DNA of 64,000 bases from Rhizomucor pusillus (taxonomy: Eukaryota; Mucoromycota; Mucoromycetes; Mucorales; Lichtheimiaceae): contig FWWN02000246.1 of assembly GCA_900175165.2 (NCBI GenBank), positions 92,745 to 156,744 of the forward strand. The letters are read 5' to 3'. A program made the position numbers and the translations under genes. The notes beneath the pieces were generated by a model. That model had not been told where the DNA came from, made no database searches, and worked only from the letters and a program-made list of their open reading frames with translations. Of this stretch, positions 57,686 through 64,000 are shown piece after piece (positions within the stretch are counted from its first letter, which is position 1; the number at the start of each line of letters is the position of its first letter).

Positions 57686-59078
57686 ATGGAGTTTATGAGT
57701 GCATTGGGTTCACAGGAAGATGCCTATAGGCCTTCCTTGTTTGAACTCGATGCTCAACAGAAACTGCGAGAGTTGCTTCAACCAGCCGTCCAATACCTGG
57801 TCGCTGTAAGACAGTAACGTAACATGGCAGCACCGTGCATTGCTTGACATTTCTAGTAGATCTATGCACAGCGATACCCACGCCTACTAATACGACTTGT
57901 CAACAACCACGAAGAATTTTACGCTTTACTTATGCTGATTATAGAACGCCACTATTTGAAGGAATGGGGTACATATCAAAGACTTTATAACATCTATGCA
58001 ATCCTGGCATATTGACACATTGTCGTTTTCCAGGAGCAACATTTGCCGAGAACTTTTATGGTTTAAAGAGAGTACCTACATCACAGGCGGGCAAGTTTAC
58101 AACGCCTGTGAACAGCCAATCGCACGGACCAGCATTGTCACAAAAAGATATCAGCAAATCATTGTTAGTAGCGGTCGGTCTCCCGTACCTCAAATGCAGA
58201 GCCGATCTATTCTATCATCAAATATCGGGCGGATCGTCAGCATCTATATTTGGAGAAAATGAGCGCGAGCTTCAAGAAGCAGAAGAATTGGGTGACCCTG
58301 AAGTGCATTGGCGACGAAAACTGGCGATTCGATTCATCCAACTATTTCGCAAAGTCTATCCTTTCATCAATGCATTGTATCACGGATCCAATTTAGCTTA
58401 CAACATTGCCTACTTGTTTGGTAAAACACGATACTACACTCCATGGTTAAATCTTCTAGGCTTGGAGCTCAAGCGAATGAGCATGAACGATTATGTAAGT
58501 GGGAGCAAGTCTTCTACGTACGTTTGACATTTTCTAAAGGATTGTTAAAAAGAGAGCATATTATGAGAAGGCAAACGCTGCTTCTGTTAAAGAAGGCCGA
58601 TTCTCACCGCTGCAGGCAACGGGTAGACTCTTGGGAAAGATAATTGAATTCTTAAAGTTCATGCTGCCAATGTCTATATTCTTTTACAAATTTTTGGAAT
58701 GGTGGTACTCGTCAGAATTCGCTCGTGGTGGAGCAGCGCTGGCTGCTGCTGCAGACGGTGATGCTCCCAATGCGATACCACCACCGGAAAAACTGATGGT
58801 GAGAAATCAACAAGAGTTTACATGTGCATTATCCATATACTAAGATCTCCTTATTACAGCCTGATCCAGACGGTATACAGTTACCAAAGAAACCCAACAC
58901 ATGCCCACTTTGCGACGCTTCACCTATCAATAATCCCTCCGCTCTTCCATCCGGTTATGTCTTTTGCTACACCTGCGCTTATCGCTACGTCGAGGAACAC
59001 GGCCGATGTCCGGTCACATTTATCAAGGTGGACGCTACAAAAGATCTAACCAAAGTGTACGCGAATGGAAACATGTAA
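57686..59078 (+). CDS. PEX12: Peroxin-12, RING E3 of the peroxisomal membrane
   Basis: RING peroxin acting with PEX2 and PEX10 in PEX5 ubiquitination. Exons 57686-57805, 57860-57968, 58034-58494, 58553-58798 and 58860-59078 give 384 residues, all in phase. The N-terminus matches the family ([20 protein letters not shown]), followed by [40 protein letters not shown] and [21 protein letters not shown] late membrane segment ([17 protein letters not shown]) precedes [17 protein letters not shown]. The RING-like end is [25 protein letters not shown] and GRCPV, which lacks some zinc ligands as is normal for PEX12. Complete. Confidence 0.95.
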
Positions 59079-59356
59079 AACTTTTGCTTACAAATGTAAT
59101 AAAATTGTACATTTATCCGAGCTTGAAAAGTCTTTGCATGTTCATATATGTGTAAATAAATGTGCCTATACACAATGATGACAATTTGTGAGAAAAAGGG
59201 GAATGAGGTTTTTCAACAACAGATTATTCATCGTTCTCTTTCTGCATCTTAATCTTTCACGTGATCGAATTCAAAACTGCCTTTTGCGATGAATCAAGCA
59301 TGGCGAACGAAGCCAGCGTTAAAATGCTTGTCTATAATATTTGTATGTCTATGCTA

Positions 59357-60616
59357 TTACTCAAGTCGTAAAAGTTGCTTATCCAATACTTTAACAAATT
59401 TGGGATCGGGCGTGTTCTCTTTGCCAAAGAACGGCTCAACCGCTGTAGTGACTGTTGCTTCAAACAATTCTTGAATGAGATGCTGCAACCGAGTACCCGT
59501 TTGCTTGAAATCGGGATACTGAGAGAATATTCAGCTTTTGTCAGTTTCATTTGCAGAGTTTGAGTGTGGTTTTTGACTTACAGCATTCGCTTCCAAGAAA
59601 TAGACGTTTAGATTGTCATCCACCAGAAAATCGATTCCAAACAACTCAAATGCATTGGGGATTGCCTGGAACGTAGTGACTTCGCTGGTGCAGGCGTCGA
59701 AAATATCCTTTAGGATTTCTTGCATTTTTGTAAACATGGCATTCAGTGCATCGTTGGTGACACCTTTGTCTACAAGGTCCCAGAATAAGCAAACCGAGTC
59801 GTCCTCCACAAAATCAGCATGGCCAGCCTGAATGCAAGTATTTGAGAGGTGTACGAGCGAGTCATTGAGGGTATCCAGATTATATTCCTTGAGTGCAAAA
59901 AGTGCTAGCATGTCGCGATACAAGTAGACTTGAATGTTGGATACAGCAAGGGCATAGGCACGAACGTGGAATTTGCGATGGTTCACCAGCAATGGGTTGG
60001 CGATGTAGCGTTGTATCACCCATTCTCGTACTTGGGATAGATCTTCTGCGCTCTCGTCATCGTCGTCGTCGCTGTCTGCTTCATCGTCAGAATCTTTATC
60101 GAATATAGAATAAAGCGCATCCATCGAGTCGAAAACATGGATACCAGCTGCTTTGTTTGCCAAACTTGGTTTGATGATGAACATATGTCGCGACCCTCTA
60201 GTTTCGTTCTCCCGCAAATCGCGTTCGACTTCAAACACATCGTTCATTGCTTCATCGAAATAATCAACGTGATCCAATTCAAACATCCACGTCTCAGGGA
60301 TAGCTTGCTTCAAAATACTGTCAGGATTTTTTGACAAGTATTTGTTGACATTGTAAGACAGCTGTGCTTTGCGTATGAGTCCTTTGCGTATGCAGTATGC
60401 GTTGACTAGAGACTCGGTCTGCTTCATCGAGACCAGCGGCCAATCGATCAATTCGTACTCGAGCCATTGCAGGGCAACGATCTGATCTTCTGAATCACGA
60501 GAATCGGTTTGTGGGTGCTCTTGAATATTCCAAGCTATTTGACTATTCTTCAATGCTTTTACAACGGCATTGTGCGTATATTCCTCGTCAAAGTGAACAA
60601 CCGCCAGTTTATCCAT
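59357..60616 (-). CDS. Tubulin-tyrosine ligase family protein
   Basis: ATP-grasp enzyme of the TTL/TTLL family, which ligates amino acids to tubulin tails. The fungal relative Pby1 has no proven substrate that I can cite. Exons 59582-60616 and 59357-59518 join in phase; 398 residues. Seen: RHMFIIKPSLANKAAGIHVF (ATP site), EWVIQRYIANPLLVNHRKFH, VRAYALAVSNIQVYLYRDML, LVHLSNTCIQ and AFELFGIDFLVDDNLNVYFL followed by EANAYPDFKQTG. These match the TTL core blocks KxxxR, HLTN and E(V/A)NxxP. An acidic insertion (DKDSDDEADSDDDDDESAED) interrupts the ATP-grasp region. Substrate is open. In the same genome neighbourhood as CEP104, but not adjacent. Confidence 0.87.
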
Positions 60617-60939
60617 CCGTAACGAAGGAAAAAAAGAAAATTTTCGGCTAGTCTTTGAAGGTCAGTGCTCTGAGTGGAGAAAAGTGGCATAATGCTTTCA
60701 TAGATCGGTTTCTATGCTCTTGTCTTTCTTCACAAGATCAATCTAAAGCAAAGTAGTTTACGGGGATGACTCTGAAAACAATGTCTCGATTATATGGGAT
60801 AGTGCATTTTCGCTGATACATAGCAAATGTGACAAACCACAAAAGCAAACAAGCGATGTCCATCATTTGTCCTGCATATATCTAATCAGTTTCCCATATG
60901 GCATCTTCTTTGCTCGAGATATAGTTTTTTCACAAATTG
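60617..60939. other. Intergenic, nothing recognised
   Basis: About 320 bases upstream of the TTL-family gene. It probably holds its promoter; no other feature is seen. Confidence 0.4.
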
Positions 60940-61200
60940 AAGTCGCCACCTAATGAGAATAGAAAGCGAGGAAGCCATGCTGAACTTACAATCACAGGGA
61001 CTGTAACAGGACATTACCTTAGCTTCCTGAATGTGACAATGGATGAGATGGAGGAGTATCCGCAGATGAAAGGCCACTATCTTGCAATGAATGACGCCCC
61101 TATCCACAAGTCTGGCAATATTGCTAAGTTATCACGTCCTGCGGTTACCGTTATGCCTATTTACCCTCATATTCTCCTGACCTTATCAACAGCACATCAT
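60940..61200 (+). mobile_element. IS630/Tc1-type transposase fragment
   Basis: A plus-strand remnant contains LTITGTVTGHYLSFLNVTMD, YPQMKGHYLAMNDAPIHKSG and the beginning of the following strand region. The same blocks occur, diverged, in the minus-strand copy at 42933-44200 (GTVTGHYISFL and MDNAPIHKSEDIAK). Both ends are missing and the frame is broken after the second catalytic Asp region. Confidence 0.75.
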
Positions 61201-61268
61201 ATAAGATTGAAAAGATCGCATCATTTGGTATTTCTGTATATTAGTTACATATATAAACAGATACCTTT

Positions 61269-63593
61269 TTACCGAGATCTTTTAGGACTAAAGTATGTGT
61301 AATCCGTTGGGGTCAAAGATCGCTTTTTTGTTTGTAACACGCCTTCGAAGCTCTCCATGGATCTTTTCTCAGCCATTGCCCCATCAACAATTTCAGCCAA
61401 CCGAACCAAGTGATTCTGTAATAAGAGCGGTCTTAATATTGTCAAGTGTCTATGGCATTGTGCATCTTACCTTCCAGTTAATTAGGTGCACAAGCGTTTC
61501 CTTAAATCTTTTTATCTGTGTTGCATGCCGCGGAACAAATAACCGCCCTTCCAGTTCTGCGATGTAGATCTCTTCGACTTTCCTCATTTTTACAATGTAT
61601 CCATCAAATCCTATTCTGTTCTGTAAGGTGGTCAAAAGATGCAATTTGCGTGAATTTGCCTTACCACGCCAATCGATAGCAAGCACACTCAAACCTTCTC
61701 TATCTTCTACAGACATCGGAAGTTTGAGGATTTCAGATAAGATGCATTTTGTAACCCGAAGAATCTTCGTTTGCTGCTGCATAAGTGCCTTCACGTGCAC
61801 GTTTGCTTTCTTCCATTCTACACAGCAAAGCTCTTTTCCTTGGCGTGTCGCAAACGCACATCGATCTTCCTTCCGTACATTCTGTCTGTGACATGGATTT
61901 TATATCTTTTTTGCAGCTTTTGCCTCGCGGCTTTGGATGCTTTGGATGCTGCTTCTCCGCTATTGAGTCATCACTTAGCAGCAGCACTTTTTTCTTTTTT
62001 TGAATTTTTGAAGGATGAAATGATAATACCTTCTTGTTTTCACTGAATTTGTTCCACGCAGTAGTATTTTGATCATTGGGTATACAGCGTGGAAGAAATC
62101 GGCCTCAGTGGAATCCTTATCCTCATCGATGGTTTCTCGGTCTGTGGTATCGCGTATCCTAATCATACTTTTTTAGCCTCAAGCACAGGAAAAATGACAT
62201 AAGCGGTAAATTACAGGTGCTCGTAGATATCGAGAATTTGCAGTTCCAGATAATCCTCATGAACTTCAAGCAAATCGCTCTTTCTTTTTGCTATCATCTG
62301 CAGGGCTCTTCTCGCTGCATCCTTCGTTTTGTCATAGAAAGGCTGCGTGGACAGTTTGTTAGTTTCGGAAGCTATTCGGTGACGCAGTTTCTCACCTGGC
62401 AAATCGAGTCGCAAAGCTCCTCGATTTCTTGATATTCTTTTTTCACTTTTGAGCTTGGCTTCAGGATAAGTTTCTGTAATCTTTCTGGCTCAAAGCAATT
62501 GCTGAAGAGATTCATCATATCTTCGTTGGTTGTGTTCAATATATATGACAAAGAAAGTCTCAAATATGATAGTAGTGTTATTACAAGTCTCGAAATTCAT
62601 AGGCGAAACACTTACTGCAACATGCAAAATGACGTGTAATTGTCAACATCAAAATGCGAAAGCAATGTAGAAGATACTTGATTTAAAACATCTCTTGCAT
62701 TAGATGGATCCCATTGGTATGCCCGAAGTGTCCCCGTGGGCGCAACATGATCTTTGCCTTCGAGCTATAAATTCATGAAAATATTTAGTTTAACACCTTG
62801 GCAAAGCGATATGGATGCCACTTACTAATGCATATACCCATTGGTAAGAAAACATGGCATAACGAATCTGGTAATTCGTCTTGGATTCTCTCGCCGACCA
62901 TGTCCGCCGCTACGGCTTGTATTTGTCCCTCTTCATCTTGGTCTTCCTCCAGTTCATCATTGCCCTGCTTGTCTTCGCCTTCATCTTTGTCTTCGTTTTC
63001 ATATTCATATTCACATTGTTCTTCTTGTTTGTCGACCGTTGGACCCTTTTGTGGCTATATTGAGACAAATTTTAGAGTAACTGTAGCAAAGTACATAATT
63101 TTAAATGACTTACTCCTGTCCTTGATTCTTCGGCACGGTTGATAGTGCTACTCTTGAGTTCTTGTCCGTACTCTTGTGCTCCGATCAGGGACAGCTCTAC
63201 ACCGTTTGCATAGCCTTGCATGCGAGCCAAAGCCTTCTTCCGGTCGATCTCGTCCTGCAACTTAACAGCCTTTTTGCGCCGTTTGTAGGCAGTATGTAGA
63301 AGTTTGTTGCCTTGTTGAGACAAATAGTAGTCTCTGCATTTGAGAGCGTACTGCCGAATAAACGCATCTTTCGCATTGCCTTCGATAGCCTTGAAAGAGT
63401 TGATTAAATCTCTTTTGAAATGTGCAAATGTTTTATGGAAGTCTCCCACTGGCGATTTTTCCACAAAGTTGGTTTCGTTACACCAATCTTGGGCTTCCAG
63501 CTCCACAAACTGGTCCGGTATCGTCATATTTCGGATATCTGCTTTGGGTATTTTGTACGTAGGGTTGAAACCGAAGCATCGTGGTCGTGGCAT
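61269..63593 (-). CDS. Acidic protein of unknown function, probable Mucoromycota family
   Basis: Multi-exon gene. Exon 1 is 63114-63593 (MPRPRCFGFNPTYKIPKADI; basic middle with TAYKRRKKAVKLQDEIDRKK). Exon 2 is about 62797-63082, very acidic (EEQCEYEYENEDKDEGEDKQ), ending KWHPYRFAK. A 32-nt intron (62765-62796) leads to LEGKDHVAPTGTLRAYQW. Later exons carry ILNTTNEDMMNLFSNCFEPE, EIEELCDSICQVRN and a C-terminal module with LSVLAIDWRGKANSRKLHLL, YIVKMRKVEEIYIAELEGRL and FKETLVHLINWK, followed by NHLVRLAEIVDGAMAEKRS and ending SPKRSR. That module resembles proteins I associate with Mucorales (IDWxG, then EDIYV, then LxxFxxTL) and have not seen functionally described. No known catalytic motif. Confidence 0.65.
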
Positions 63594-64000
63594 GCCCGTT
63601 TGCTAACAAGCTGCACAGTTCCCTGAAACTGCATAAACGTACCAAACTACAGGTTTTTCAAAAATTGTTGGCGCATTAATCCACAATGTGGATTTGCACA
63701 TTTATCAATCTATTTTATAACAAAGCATCACAAGAAAATGGTTAGATTGGCAACGCAAAAGGGATCTTTTGCTTATCGTACTCCTAGTAGATGGAACTAT
63801 TTATTCACATTTGGGACATTTTGGTGACGGCATTGCTGACTGTATGGTATCCTAATACCTTTATGAAAGAAACACGTGACAACTTATTCAATCACAATGC
63901 TATTAAAATAACAATACTAAAGTGACAACCATGTTTCAAAATCCTGAAAAGTCTAGAAAAGCCGGTACCATCTGACTACAGAGATGAGAATTATGTATGC
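63594..64000. other. Terminal interval, nothing recognised
   Basis: The last 400 bases are AT-rich, contain only short frames and probably hold the promoter of the preceding minus-strand gene. No RNA gene or repeat was recognised. Confidence 0.4.

Noticed and set aside
1..64000. A biosynthetic or defence gene cluster
   Set aside because: Neighbouring genes are unrelated housekeeping functions apart from the PEX10/PEX12 pair and the two PY-motif proteins; no cluster logic is visible.

Overview
The window is eukaryotic and, by gene structure and content, comes from an early-diverging fungus of the Mucoromycota, probably Mucorales. Nearly every gene carries several short introns of about 50-80 nt, with GTAAG/GTATG donors and CTAA(C/T) branch-like motifs. 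Homologues of fungal proteins (GT15 mannosyltransferase, Stc1-domain protein, WC-2-like PAS/GATA protein) sit beside genes absent from yeasts (MED23, CEP104). The transposon debris (IS630/Tc1-like, piggyBac-like, Ty3/gypsy) and one C-terminal protein family resemble those I associate with Mucorales. I made no database search, so the taxonomic call is inference. Exon coordinates are my own hand-built models; each was checked for phase consistency and an open frame unless stated.

Left part (1-31 kb) is gene-dense. In order: a truncated GT15 mannosyltransferase (-), an ABCF ATPase (-), the PP2A B55 regulatory subunit (-), ALG7 (+), a WC-2-like PAS/GATA regulator (-), a small unknown gene (-) beside a dead Ty3/gypsy RNase H fragment, SF3B4 (+) tail-to-tail with MED23 (-), EMC7 (+), a gamma-butyrobetaine dioxygenase-like enzyme (+), an Stc1-domain protein (-), a tRNA m3C methyltransferase-like protein (-) and a CPSF6-like RRM protein (-).

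Middle part (31-46.6 kb) is sparse. It has two adjacent predicted membrane proteins with PY (PPxY-like) motifs, an intrinsically disordered unknown protein, a long gene-poor tract with an orphan coding fragment and a degenerate TCAAGGC-type repeat, a (CTA)20 microsatellite, and a nest of decayed DNA transposons: two piggyBac-like copies and two IS630/Tc1-like copies, possibly bounded by an inverted repeat pair.

Right part (46.7-64 kb) is again dense: a full-length CEP104 homologue (+), a small CRIB-domain Cdc42/Rac effector with an N-myristoylation signal (-), a multi-pass membrane protein (-), an ornithine cyclodeaminase/mu-crystallin-like enzyme (+), mitochondrial cytochrome c peroxidase (+), the head-to-head peroxisomal E3 pair PEX10 (-)/PEX12 (+), a tubulin-tyrosine-ligase-family protein (-), a transposase remnant and an acidic protein of unknown function (-).

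The most notable points are: CEP104, a ciliary-tip protein, apparently intact in a fungus that should lack cilia; MED23 in a fungus; two GC-AG introns and several candidate ultra-short (32-39 nt) introns; and the shared 146-bp PEX10/PEX12 promoter. I saw no tRNA, rRNA or CRISPR.
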